This document shows, piece by piece, positions 14,232 to 21,171 of a stretch of DNA of 31,566 nucleotides. A program made the position numbers and the translations under genes. The stretch spans positions 1 through 31,566 of the forward strand of contig CAAEDK010000252.1 of assembly GCA_900754605.1 (NCBI GenBank), given 5' to 3'. The notes below the pieces were generated by a model. That model worked only from the letters and a program-made list of their open reading frames with translations. It was not told the origin of the DNA and made no database searches. This DNA comes from an uncultured Oscillospiraceae bacterium. Its GTDB lineage: Bacteria; Bacillota_A; Clostridia; Oscillospirales; Oscillospiraceae. Each line of letters starts with the position of its first letter. Positions within the stretch are counted from its first letter, which is position 1.

Positions 14232-15040
14232 CCAAACACCTCCCTGGCAATCTTTTCGATCTCCTTGCGGAATACCCGGCTGTCCTTCATAGATAGGTCC
14301 GCCAGCAGGTTGCCGGCCAGATACTGTCCCTCCAATTCCGTCGAATGGGGCAGCGTGAAGGCCACTGTCCCAAGCGCCTGACTCATGTGATCCCCGGCCT
14401 GCTGGGGCTTTACATTGCTGGCAGTCTTGTACTGCTTGTCCGCATCCCACTTGGCGTCCCGCAGAAGGGGAAGCTGACTGGACAGGTAGCTGATACTCTT
14501 GAGGTCGGCGTTGGCCAACCGCAGAACGGAATCCGCCTCCATGAGCGCCACAGCGGAGAGGATGTCGTTGGCGATGTAGCTGCCGCAGTCAATGACCACA
14601 TAGGGGGCAATCTCCCGCAGGCAGTCAATGAGCTCCCGTGCCTGCACCTCGTTGTAAGGCGGGTAGGTGTACTCATTCTCTCCCTTGAGCATTCCCAGCA
14701 TGGTGAGATAGCCGAGACGCTTGTGGGTGACCAGATTATTTTTGATCAGGTTTTCCGACACATGGGCTGCGGCCAGAACACTCCCCAGGGAACGCTCGCA
14801 CTCCAGATCCGCCGCAGGGCAGATACAGGGCAGCATGGGGGCGGTCATGTCGCAGAGCAGGAGGATCACATTCCGGCGCTTGTCGGCCAGGTACTTGGCC
14901 AGCCGCACGGCCACGGTGGTCTTGCCGCTGCCAGGGCTGCCCCACACCGCCAGCACCCCGCCGCCCTGTTCCTCCTGCTCACAGGCGTCCTCCTGAGCGG
15001 CCCCGCGGGAGAAAATGCCCGCCTTTTTGAAGTTCAGCAT
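14225..15040 (-). CDS. tadZ: TadZ/CpaE-like P-loop ATPase
   Basis: 271 aa. It has a MinD/ParA-type P-loop, GSPGSGKTT, at residues 34-42, without the deviant Lys of true MinD/ParA, then VILLLCDMTAPML as the switch strand and YVVIDCGSYI as the Walker B-like strand. A typical CpaE receiver domain is absent, so this is a short form. In Tad systems TadZ localises the assembly machinery. The ATG overlaps the stop of the CpaB-like gene (TGATG) with GAGGAGG upstream, and its own stop precedes the tadA GTG by one base. Gene order CpaB-TadZ-TadA-TadB-TadC strongly supports the call. Confidence 0.85.
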   Translation of the reverse strand: MLNFKKAGIFSRGAAQEDACEQEEQGGGVLAVWGSPGSGKTTVAVRLAKYLADKRRNVILLLCDMTAPMLPCICPAADLECERSLGSVLAAAHVSENLIKNNLVTHKRLGYLTMLGMLKGENEYTYPPYNEVQARELIDCLREIAPYVVIDCGSYIANDILSAVALMEADSVLRLANADLKSISYLSSQLPLLRDAKWDADKQYKTASNVKPQQAGDHMSQALGTVAFTLPHSTELEGQYLAGNLLADLSMKDSRVFRKEIEKIAREVFGC

Positions 15041-15885
15041 CAGGCCACCTCCTCGGGTTTCGTGGGCGCCTCCGTTTCTGCGGTTTCGCTGGGATTAGTG
15101 GCGGGTTCGGACTCCACGGGATTCTCCTGTGTCTCCTCCTCGGGAGCGGGTTCCGAGGGATACAGCTCCAGAATGATCTCATCCTGAGCGGTCAGGAACT
15201 TGTCGGCATTCTCTCTGTCGCCCCGGTAGACCAGCGCCAGATGGATGGTGCCCTCGGCCTCCAGCTCAGCCAGCACCTTGGCCTGCGCCGGAGATACCAG
15301 CAGGGTGACAGTATCGGGCAGTTCCTTGTCATCCTCCTCGTCCACAGGCTCACCGGTGTTGGCGTCATAGCCGGAGGATGCGGTAACACTGATGATCTCC
15401 ACATACTGCAGCTCAGCGGGGACAACAGTCTGCCCCTGCTGCTTGTAGTCCGGGGCGATCACCGACACGATATCGCCGCTCTGCAGCTTGCCGGAGAGTC
15501 CCTCCGCAAAACTTTTGATGGACACGGAGATGGCCTGCTGGCTCCCGTCCAGGCTGTACAGGTAGGCGTTTTCCGCTGCCGGGGCGTCTGAGAGTTTGGA
15601 GGGGATGATATAGTCGCCCACGGCCAGATCCGCAGTAGCGTATTTACCCACGGCGCTCTCTTTCTGCCGCAGGACATCCTCTGGGAGATTATAGCCGCCC
15701 ACCTCCACGGTCTGGACCATGCTCTCGGTGATCTCATCCCCGGCCCGGATGGGCTGAACCACACGCACAATTTCGGCCTTCTGGCTGACACTCTGGTTGA
15801 ACAGCGGGGTCAGACCGAAGCAGATCAGCAGGGAGAGCAGGATGCAGATTACACCGACCACGGTGCGGTTTTTCAAAAAACTCAT
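15040..15885 (-). CDS. cpaB: CpaB/RcpC-like Flp pilus assembly protein (SAF domain)
   Basis: 281 aa. A membrane anchor at about residues 9-27 is followed by a SAF-type domain (VVQPIRAGDEITESMVQTVEV...GKYATADLAVGDYIIPSKL, about 40-105). A second beta-rich domain (RcpC-like; TLLVSPAQAKVLAELEAEGTIHLAL) comes next, then a Glu/Pro/Thr-rich C-terminal tail of about 40 residues. CpaB proteins act at the envelope in Flp pilus assembly. In Gram-negatives they associate with the secretin, which is absent here as expected in a Firmicute. The ribosome binding site is AAGGAGG. The acidic Pro-rich tail resembles the low-complexity region of the nearby DUF6550 protein. Confidence 0.85.
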   Translation of the reverse strand: MSFLKNRTVVGVICILLSLLICFGLTPLFNQSVSQKAEIVRVVQPIRAGDEITESMVQTVEVGGYNLPEDVLRQKESAVGKYATADLAVGDYIIPSKLSDAPAAENAYLYSLDGSQQAISVSIKSFAEGLSGKLQSGDIVSVIAPDYKQQGQTVVPAELQYVEIISVTASSGYDANTGEPVDEEDDKELPDTVTLLVSPAQAKVLAELEAEGTIHLALVYRGDRENADKFLTAQDEIILELYPSEPAPEEETQENPVESEPATNPSETAETEAPTKPEEVA

Positions 15886-15932
15886 ACTGGCATTTCCTCC
15901 TTGATTTCATGTTGGGTCGGAAAGTCGGGGCA

Positions 15933-16061
15933 TTACGCCCGGACCGATCTGGCCCTTCTGCCCCGCTTCAGCCGGGGCAGAAGAATGGCGGCCGCCGTCA
16001 GGGGCAGGGTCACGCCAACGATGGTGAGCACAGTCTTTCTCGTTACATGGAACTTCTTCAT
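15933..16061 (-). CDS. 42-aa single-pass membrane peptide in the pilus operon
   Basis: A small gene: ATG at 16061 with GGAGG 9 nt upstream, that site overlapping the end of the prepilin peptidase gene. The product has a basic N-terminus (KKFHVTRK), one hydrophobic helix of about 19 residues (TVLTIVGVTLPLTAAAILL) and a very basic end (RLKRGRRARSVRA). This is a plausible accessory subunit of the peptidase or of the membrane platform. No family is recognised. The good ribosome binding site and exact fit between two pilus genes are the main support. Confidence 0.6.
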   Translation of the reverse strand: MKKFHVTRKTVLTIVGVTLPLTAAAILLPRLKRGRRARSVRA

Positions 16062-16066
16062 AGCAG

Positions 16067-16486
16067 TCAACCTCCAAAATAGTATAGTGCGGCAAAGCCG
16101 ATGGATAAAAACGGTCCCAGCGGCAGCGCCGTCCGTGTCATTGTGGGTAGCGGATGATGAATGAATTTTTGAAATAGCATGGCGGTGCAGAAATACAGCA
16201 CCGCCAGCAGCAAACCCAGCGCCATCCCCCAGATCCCCCGCCAAAAGCCCAGCACGAAGCCGGCCGCAGCAGTGAGTTTGATGTCGCCACCGCCCATGCA
16301 CTCCGGCCGGATCAGGGCGGCAATCAGCAGGGGCAGAGCCGCCAGCACTCCAAAAAACTGGGCGGGGCTGAAGGAGATCAGCCCCGCCGCAGCGGTTAAA
16401 AGGCAGAGAAAATCAGGAATCGTGCGCTCACGGCAGTCCACCGCGGAGGCGGCAGTCAGTGCCGTGAGGAACAAGAGCGCCTGCAC
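16067..16486 (-). CDS. tadV: TadV/CpaA-like prepilin peptidase (A24 family)
   Basis: 139 aa from a GTG at 16486, 6 bp after the pilin gene. It is a polytopic short-form A24 peptidase lacking the N-terminal methylase and zinc domain of PilD. The two catalytic aspartates are visible: Asp17 in AVDCRERTIPD and Asp68 in MGGGDIK (the GxGD motif). It should remove leader peptides from the Flp-like pilin and pseudopilins at the cytoplasmic membrane. Placement directly after the pilin gene fits. Since the substrates here lack a classical G-x4-E site, its recognition motif may be RGEGYID or similar. Confidence 0.9.
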   Translation of the reverse strand: MQALLFLTALTAASAVDCRERTIPDFLCLLTAAAGLISFSPAQFFGVLAALPLLIAALIRPECMGGGDIKLTAAAGFVLGFWRGIWGMALGLLLAVLYFCTAMLFQKFIHHPLPTMTRTALPLGPFLSIGFAALYYFGG

Positions 16487-16492
16487 CGGGCA

Positions 16493-16756
16493 TCAGCCCT
16501 TGTAGTCAAACATTTCCTCTACGCGCTCGGTCACGGTGGGCAGGACGGTGTCCCCGAACAGAGTGTAGAGGCCAGCCAGGAGCAGGGCGCCCAGCACCAC
16601 GGCAATCAGGATCTTGATGGCGGTGTCGATGTAGCCCTCGCCGCGAGTGTTGCAGAGAGGGGCGGACAGGCGGGCACGGGCGCAGGTCATGGCGCAGTGG
16701 GCCTTGCAGGTCATCGTCTTCACGGTGTTGGACATCTTGTTGAACATCTTCTTCAT
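16493..16756 (-). CDS. Flp-type pilin-like protein (DUF6133-like) with Cys-containing leader
   Basis: 87 aa. A 41-residue basic leader ends RGEGYID (38-44) and is followed by one hydrophobic helix (about 45-68) and a short polar tail ending FDYKG. Size and layout are those of a Flp pilin; the sequence pattern matches DUF6133 of clostridial ICEs. The leader contains four cysteines (17, 21, 25, 35), unusual for a cleaved leader. It is the first structural gene of the pilus operon and directly precedes the prepilin peptidase. GGAGG lies upstream. A weak promoter-like pair (CTGACC at 16799-16804, TAAAAT at 16775-16780) lies before it but would leave a very short leader RNA. Assignment as main pilin is an inference. 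Confidence 0.8.
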   Translation of the reverse strand: MKKMFNKMSNTVKTMTCKAHCAMTCARARLSAPLCNTRGEGYIDTAIKILIAVVLGALLLAGLYTLFGDTVLPTVTERVEEMFDYKG

Positions 16757-16808
16757 AGAGAGTTCCTCCTCAAAATTTTAGATTGTTGATTGTTGTGTGG
16801 TCAGTGGG

Positions 16809-17204
16809 TCACATACCCATCTTCTGAGCCTGCTGTGCCGTGGGGTCCGGCGCGGACTGGGGAGAGCGGTTCATCCCCTGCGTCAGTGCCTGCTGGTAGG
16901 CGGTCACGACAGCCGATTCCAGTTCGGCGCGTGCCTCCCGTGTGTACGGAAAACAGATGTCCTTGATTTCACCCTTGCTGTTGATCTGGCCGGGCATAGA
17001 TACAAACAGCCCATTGCTGCCCTCCATGAGCTTGACGCCCCGGACGGCAAAACAGCCGTTGATGTTCAGCGATGCGGTGGCCCGGCAGGGACCATCAAAC
17101 TGGATAGAGTGGATACGGACATCATACTGCATGGGAAGGACGGGAGTATCCTGCTGGGAAACCTCTCCCTGGTGGTTTTCACTTGTGGTCTGCGCTTTTG
17201 CCAT
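16809..17204 (-). CDS. spoVG: SpoVG-family regulator
   Basis: 131 aa. Residues about 26-110 match SpoVG: YDVRIHSIQFDGPCRATASLNINGCFAVRGVKLMEGSNGLFVSMP, then KDICFPYTREARAELESAVVTAYQQAL. SpoVG proteins bind DNA and RNA and regulate septation, envelope and virulence genes in Firmicutes. Here an N-terminal Gln/Glu-rich extension and a C-terminal Gln/Pro/Met-rich tail ending KMGM are added. It lies immediately before the pilin gene with an AAGGAGG ribosome binding site. A role in controlling the pilus/transfer operon is a reasonable inference from position only. SpoVG-like genes are known passengers of clostridial ICEs. Confidence 0.9.
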   Translation of the reverse strand: MAKAQTTSENHQGEVSQQDTPVLPMQYDVRIHSIQFDGPCRATASLNINGCFAVRGVKLMEGSNGLFVSMPGQINSKGEIKDICFPYTREARAELESAVVTAYQQALTQGMNRSPQSAPDPTAQQAQKMGM

Positions 17205-17230
17205 GGTGTGTTCCTCCTTTTTATGAATAT

Positions 17231-17254
17231 AAAAAATAAGCGGCTTTTCCGCTC
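17231..17254 (-). terminator. Short terminator-like hairpin before spoVG
   Basis: AGCGG (17239-17243) pairs with CCGCT (17249-17253), extended by one G-T type pair. In the leftward transcript it is followed by TATTTTTTAT. The stem is short, so termination would be partial. It follows the stop of the YodL-like gene closely and precedes the SpoVG ribosome binding site. Confidence 0.45.
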
Positions 17255-17259
17255 TTGGG

Positions 17260-17811
17260 TCACAGGGTTATGGTCATGCCTGATTCCTGCTCCGGGGTTT
17301 TCAGTTGGACGGGGACGATAGCTGTGCGGTCCACATAGTAGAACTCGCTGCCGGAATCGTCGTAGAGCTCGACAAGGTCTGAGATGGCCAGCGGCTGTCC
17401 GTCGCTGCCCAGGGGCCTGCGACAGAATGCCTCCCAGATCCCATCCAGACTGTTGGTGCTGACAGCGCCGTCAAACACTGCCTGGTAACGGGTAAGGTCA
17501 GGTCCGCCATATTCACCGCTCATGCGGTCCAGCCCAATGAAGCGCATGGCGGCGGGGGCTGAGGGGCCGAGCTGCCAGATACGGCAGGATTTCAGGGCTG
17601 GCCCGTTGTCTGCTGCCTTCTGGTATCCACCGCTGGAGAGACGGTCATAGATGCCGTCCTCCCACCGGACAGCCAGCCCCTTCCTTGCCAGCCAGTCCTC
17701 CAACTCCTCACGGCGGAACATGGAGTCCGCCACCACTCCTTGTTCTGTCCTGTAGCCCACTGGATTCCCATAGTAGAGCAGACATCGATTTTTCATTTCC
17801 ACACTTCGCAT
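17260..17811 (-). CDS. YodL-like domain protein
   Basis: 183 aa from the ATG at 17811, preceded by AAGGAGA at 9 nt; the longer open frame upstream is a shadow of the DUF3849 gene. The N-terminal part (about 1-60) is unassigned. Residues about 74-170 (RIWQLGPSAPAAMRFIGLD, then YQAVFDG, then SLDGIWEAF, then LAISDLVELY and FYYVDRTAIVPVQL) follow the YodL-like pattern of a beta-strand start, a Y-x-V-F segment, and S-D-h-V ending in YYVD. YodL domains usually occur inside large clostridial ICE polyvalent proteins, so a stand-alone version is notable. Function is unknown. It ends MTITL. Confidence 0.75.
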   Translation of the reverse strand: MRSVEMKNRCLLYYGNPVGYRTEQGVVADSMFRREELEDWLARKGLAVRWEDGIYDRLSSGGYQKAADNGPALKSCRIWQLGPSAPAAMRFIGLDRMSGEYGGPDLTRYQAVFDGAVSTNSLDGIWEAFCRRPLGSDGQPLAISDLVELYDDSGSEFYYVDRTAIVPVQLKTPEQESGMTITL

Positions 17812-17834
17812 GGCGGCATATCTCCTTTCTGCGG

Positions 17835-18566
17835 TTAAGTCATGTCCATCCCTCCCATGCCTGCGTTCTGCCCTTGAAGCTCCTCCAGCTTTTCTCTGGC
17901 CCAGCCGGGGAGGAATTCCTCTTTCAGAACGCCGGTGAAGTCTGTGCGGTTCCATCTGGTCTGCTCTCCATCGCCCAGGCAGGTACAGCGGATGGAGCGG
18001 CCGATGGCGTGAGGACTGCATCCAAAGCCGTCATGGGCCAGCCAGAGCTGGTTCTGGGGCGTCCAGCAGGATTCCTTGAGGGTATCTGGACTGAGTACCA
18101 GCACCCGGCCCTCGTAGTCCAGTGAGCTATAGGAGCCCGGCTCACAGTATTCTGGGCCGAGCAGATCCAGCCTGCCATACGCTTCCCGCACTTGGCCAAT
18201 GAAAGCGTCCAGGAAAGCCGTTGCGGTGTCCACTTCAAAATAGCGGTTATGGGCGTCATCGGGAGGGACATAGGCTTTCTTTTGCCATTTCTGGTTTTCC
18301 GCACTGAGCTGCTCCTTGTAAGGACCCAACCTTTCTATCGTGTTGGCCAGAACGAAATTGGTCCGCTTGAATCCCCACCGCTCCAGCACCGTTTTGGATG
18401 CTTCCGGCTTTAATGCGCCGTGTCCGTCGCCATAAACACGGATGACGGCTTCAATGTCCCGTGCACAGGACACATTGGCGTGGAAACTTGCATCCCAGAG
18501 CGCAGCTTCCCAAAGTCTGTGGGCCTCTGACTGTGAGCCGGGATAGAGGTAGATATCCTGTTCCAT
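17835..18566 (-). CDS. DUF3849-family protein
   Basis: 243 aa, ATG with AAGGAGG 5 nt upstream. The family pattern is clear: A-x5-W...SF-x-ANVSCARDIEAVIR, KPEASKTVLERWGFKRTNFVLANT, CEPGSYSSLDYEGRVLVLSPDTLKESCW, QNQLWLAHDGFGCSPHAIGRSIRCTCLGDGE and ending domain WNRTDFTGVLKEEFLPGWAREKLE. These match DUF3849, common in clostridial ICEs and sometimes part of larger proteins. The role is unknown; conserved Cys, His and Asp in the C-terminal half (DGFGCSPHAIGRS) look functional. The last residues GMGGMDMT belong to the recurrent Met-rich tails. Confidence 0.85.
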   Translation of the reverse strand: MEQDIYLYPGSQSEAHRLWEAALWDASFHANVSCARDIEAVIRVYGDGHGALKPEASKTVLERWGFKRTNFVLANTIERLGPYKEQLSAENQKWQKKAYVPPDDAHNRYFEVDTATAFLDAFIGQVREAYGRLDLLGPEYCEPGSYSSLDYEGRVLVLSPDTLKESCWTPQNQLWLAHDGFGCSPHAIGRSIRCTCLGDGEQTRWNRTDFTGVLKEEFLPGWAREKLEELQGQNAGMGGMDMT

Positions 18567-18576
18567 CTTGCCTCCT

Positions 18577-18996
18577 TTACGGCAGGCGCCATTTGCCCGC
18601 TGGGGGGATTGTCAGCGGGCTGATGCCCAGCTCATTGAGCAGGCAGCAAAGCTCCACCGAAAGCTCCCGCAGTTCCTCCGTTGAGGGGACGATGATGAGC
18701 GCTCCATCCGCGGCCAGAACCGCGACTTCTTCTCCCACGGGGATAGATGCCTCGGATAACAGCGCGGCGGGCAGATTGAGTTCCATGCCGCTGCTGGTGT
18801 ATCCGGTACACTCAGCGTCGTCACAGGCTCTGGTCACCAGGAGGCTGTTTGCGTCACAGTCGCAGATGTACTGGTTCGCTGGGGTGGTGATGGGAACTTC
18901 TTCCCCCGGCTCATAGCCCATTCCGCGCATGAAAAATGCAGGCAGGGTCAGAGACCCGTCTACACCGACCCGAACTGTTGTATGGATCTTACTCAT
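18577..18996 (-). CDS. Double AbrB/SpoVT-like domain protein
   Basis: 139 aa from the ATG at 18996 (AGGAGG at 9 nt); seven more upstream codons are possible but lack a site. Two swapped-hairpin AbrB-like units are visible: VRVGVDGSLTLPAFFMRGMGYEPGEEVPI and GMELNLPAALLSEASIPVGEEVAVLAADGALIIVP. They are linked by a Cys-containing segment (CDCD, then CDDAEC) and followed by a helix (STEELRELSVELCCLLNEL). AbrB-like units bind DNA as transcription regulators or antitoxins. No toxin partner is recognised. Its start overlaps the end of the adjacent paralogous gene by 8 bp, so the two are probably co-translated and may form hetero-complexes. Confidence 0.7.
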   Translation of the reverse strand: MSKIHTTVRVGVDGSLTLPAFFMRGMGYEPGEEVPITTPANQYICDCDANSLLVTRACDDAECTGYTSSGMELNLPAALLSEASIPVGEEVAVLAADGALIIVPSTEELRELSVELCCLLNELGISPLTIPPAGKWRLP

Positions 18997-19531
18997 CGCC
19001 GTGTTCCTCCTGCCCATTGCATGTGGTGCGTTCTCCGTAGATGAGATCCCCCACCATCAGCCGTTCCTCCAGCTCGCCCAGGCAGATTCCGGCTTCACCC
19101 AGCATCTCCAGCAGGTAGGGAGGCACATCCTGCAGGTCATGGTCATATCCGGCCTCGGCAATGGTGACGGTCTTTTCTTCGTCATCCACATAGACGCAGA
19201 GCTTGGCCCCGGCAGGGATGCCGGCTTCCTCCCGCAGGTAGTCTGGCAGTTCCAGCATGCCGTCCTCCAGATCATCGAATGGGCAGCCATCCTCGCAGTC
19301 ATCACAGGTGCCACAGACTCTGGCCAGATGGACGGTGAGCTCCGTGGCCAGCCGGTGCAGGGCATCCATCGCCTGGATCAGTTCCATGGTGGTCATTTGC
19401 TTTTTCAGAACGACCACCGCGCTGTCCAGCGTGTGGATCTCGACCTTTTCTCCGCCCTCAAAGCCACTGATCTTGAACGCTCCGCCGGGAATCAAAAGAG
19501 TACCATTGTTTATCTGTTTGTTGAATTTCAT
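18989..19531 (-). CDS. Double AbrB-like domain protein with central Cys cluster
   Basis: 180 aa, ATG with AAGGAG 6 nt upstream. Unit one is INNGTLLIPGGAFKISGFEGGEKVEIHTLDSAVVVLKK. A helix follows (MTTMELIQAMDALHRLATELTVHLARV), then a Cys cluster C73-x2-C76-x2-C79-x3-C83 that could bind a metal. Unit two is GMLELPDYLREEAGIPAGAKLCVYVDDEEKTVTIAEA, followed by a C-terminal helix. Organisation parallels the downstream gene, so the pair arose by duplication. DNA binding is inferred from the fold pattern only, since the arginines of classic AbrB are not conspicuous. Confidence 0.7.
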   Translation of the reverse strand: MKFNKQINNGTLLIPGGAFKISGFEGGEKVEIHTLDSAVVVLKKQMTTMELIQAMDALHRLATELTVHLARVCGTCDDCEDGCPFDDLEDGMLELPDYLREEAGIPAGAKLCVYVDDEEKTVTIAEAGYDHDLQDVPPYLLEMLGEAGICLGELEERLMVGDLIYGERTTCNGQEEHGDE

Positions 19532-19544
19532 CTTCTTCTCCTTA

Positions 19545-19985
19545 TTACATTGAAATTGTAGAACGGGCTGGATTGGATGCTCCCGGCCATTCCTGTCCTT
19601 GTTGGGCAGCCAGCCCGTCCCGGAAGGCTGTCAGATCTTCTCCTGTCGGCGTATAGCGTCTTGCTTCAAGGGCGGCCATCAGCGCATAGGTCTGGCCAAC
19701 CTCGGACAGCAGTGCCCGAAGATCGTCCGCAACCATATCCGTCCCCATCCGGCGGAGCTGCACGGTAAAGGTGATTCGGTAATGCGGCTGGCCGGGGATG
19801 CTGTCGATCCGCATATCCATTCCCAAGTTGGAATCGTGTTGCGGGCGGATATAGACCTGACCCACTACGCTGGGGCAGACCTGAAGGCGGCCCTGACTCA
19901 TTTCCTCAATCAGCTGAGCCGCCTGCTGGAGCTTTTCCAGTTCAGAGAGCTGTTCATCCAATTGCCTCACCCCCGTTCCAGTCAA
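19545..19985 (-). CDS. Hypothetical protein coupled to the adenine methyltransferase gene
   Basis: 146 aa if the TTG at 19985 is used; GTG at 19970 or TTG at 19961 are equally plausible given GGGGGTGAGG just upstream of the latter. It overlaps the methyltransferase C-terminus by about 8-32 bp. An N-terminal helix (QLDEQLSELEKLQQAAQLIEEM) may form a coiled coil. A beta-rich centre (VGQVYIRP...HYRITFTVQLRRMG) and a second helix region follow. It ends STISM. No family is recognised. The overlap suggests co-translation with the methyltransferase, but functional linkage is not shown. Confidence 0.65.
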   Translation of the reverse strand: MTGTGVRQLDEQLSELEKLQQAAQLIEEMSQGRLQVCPSVVGQVYIRPQHDSNLGMDMRIDSIPGQPHYRITFTVQLRRMGTDMVADDLRALLSEVGQTYALMAALEARRYTPTGEDLTAFRDGLAAQQGQEWPGASNPARSTISM

Positions 19986-20790
19986 ACAGCGTCATTTGAG
20001 AGGGAACCGCCCGGCTCCGCTCCCGCAGGTCATAGTTGGCGATAAGCAGTTCCGGGAACTGAGCCCCATTGTCGTACCTCTGCTTGATGTTGTTGATACG
20101 GGTGGTTTCCATGAGGTAGATGCCTGGCCTGTCGTACAGCCCGCGGACAAAGGCGTCGTCGTTGTAGGAGAGCAGGAATTTGCCCTCGATCCGCATCAGG
20201 GCGTCCCGCAGGCGGATGTGGTCGGCTTCGGTGAAACCGTCTTCACCAATGTTCTGGTAATACCCCTCGGTGGCATGGTAGGGCGGGTCGAGATAGAAAA
20301 AGCTCACTGGCCGGTCATATTGATGGAGCAGTTTTTCAAAGTCCTTGTTCTCAATAACCACCTTGGCAAGCCTCCGGTGGGCCTGCTCGATGAGCGAAAA
20401 GTTGCTACGCATATCGTGGGGCTGGCTGCCAAAACTGGTCAGCCCGGAGGCGTAGCTGTAGCGGATGAGCTGATAGAACCATGCCGCCCGTTGGACATCG
20501 CTGGCGGGGCTGTCCCGCGCCAAGGCGGAGCGGATGCGGTCAAAGTCCTCCCGTGCGTTGAGTACATACCGCAGAGCCTCCATCAGTTCCTCCGGTTTGT
20601 CCCGCACACAGCGGTACAGGTTGACCAACAGGCCGTTGAAGTCATTGTAGACCTCAAAGTCGTTGCCGGGAGGCTTGTGGAACAGTACCCAGCCCCCGCC
20701 GCCGAACACCTCAATGTACCGCTCATAGTAGAGGGGGAACAGCCGGACGATCAACTCCCGCAGGGCCTTCTTGCCTCCAATCCAGGACAT
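19954..20790 (-). CDS. D12-class N6-adenine DNA methyltransferase (Dam-like)
   Basis: 278 aa. Motifs of the D12/Dam class are in the expected order: SWIGGKKAL at the N-terminus, EVFGGGGWVLF (from residue 27, motif I, SAM binding), the NDFNGLLVNLY block, and the catalytic DPPY at 168-171 within FFYLDPPYHATEGYY. LLSYNDD follows. Length is normal for the family. It should methylate adenine in a short site, usually GATC-like in Dam relatives, but the target here is unknown. It lies 8 bp after a small winged-helix-like gene and has no endonuclease partner, as with many phage and ICE orphan methyltransferases. Confidence 0.93.
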   Translation of the reverse strand: MSWIGGKKALRELIVRLFPLYYERYIEVFGGGGWVLFHKPPGNDFEVYNDFNGLLVNLYRCVRDKPEELMEALRYVLNAREDFDRIRSALARDSPASDVQRAAWFYQLIRYSYASGLTSFGSQPHDMRSNFSLIEQAHRRLAKVVIENKDFEKLLHQYDRPVSFFYLDPPYHATEGYYQNIGEDGFTEADHIRLRDALMRIEGKFLLSYNDDAFVRGLYDRPGIYLMETTRINNIKQRYDNGAQFPELLIANYDLRERSRAVPSQMTLFDWNGGEAIG

Positions 20791-20798
20791 GAAACTGT

Positions 20799-21131
20799 TC
20801 AGGGCGTATCACCCCCATCCAGCGGCAGGCGGGTCTGTGCGGTATCCTCTCGCTCCAGAGTCCGATCCAGTCCCCGGATGGCGGCCGCGATTCCGCTGAT
20901 CCGCCTGGTCAGATGGGCGATGGTGGCCCGCACCTCCTGGTCCGTGGCGGCATAGAAGTATCCACTCCCGTTGCTGGCGATGGGGACGCCATCCCGCCGC
21001 AGGGCATTGACCATGTGTCGAACCTGAATCCCTTTGATGCCGAAGGTCAGTTCCAACTCCCGGCTGGTGGCGGCGTTGAGAGCTCCCATGTGGTACTGCT
21101 CCAGATATTCCGCCAGCCGTTCTTTCTCCAT
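20799..21131 (-). CDS. Small winged-helix-like DNA-binding protein
   Basis: 110 aa, ATG with AAGGAGG 5 nt upstream. Residues about 15-65 fit a winged helix: GALNAATSRELELTFGIKGIQVRHMVNALRRDGVPIASNGSGYFYA, that is a split helix-turn-helix followed by a short beta wing. A C-terminal helix (EVRATIAHLTRRISGIAAAIRGLDRTL) may dimerise. Proteins of this type are frequent beside orphan methyltransferases in phages and ICEs. It is preceded by a strong terminator-like hairpin and followed at 8 bp by the methyltransferase, so it may regulate that unit. No specific regulator family is named. Confidence 0.75.
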   Translation of the reverse strand: MEKERLAEYLEQYHMGALNAATSRELELTFGIKGIQVRHMVNALRRDGVPIASNGSGYFYAATDQEVRATIAHLTRRISGIAAAIRGLDRTLEREDTAQTRLPLDGGDTP

Positions 21132-21171
21132 GAATGCCTCCTTTCCGGGCCTGTTTTCCGAAAAAGGGCAT

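Noticed and set aside
14232..14450. N-terminal extension of 73 codons on TadA
   Set aside because: It lies wholly inside tadZ, reads as low-information sequence, and a GTG with GGGAGG at 7 nt explains the start at 14231.
16775..16804. Promoter for the pilin gene (CTGACC, 18 bp, TAAAAT)
   Set aside because: The predicted transcript start falls almost on the ribosome binding site, leaving no proper leader, and the -35 is weak.
17812..18021. N-terminal extension of 70 codons on the YodL-like protein
   Set aside because: It overlaps the DUF3849 gene and is Arg/Gly/Pro-rich shadow sequence. AAGGAGA before the ATG at 17811 marks the start.
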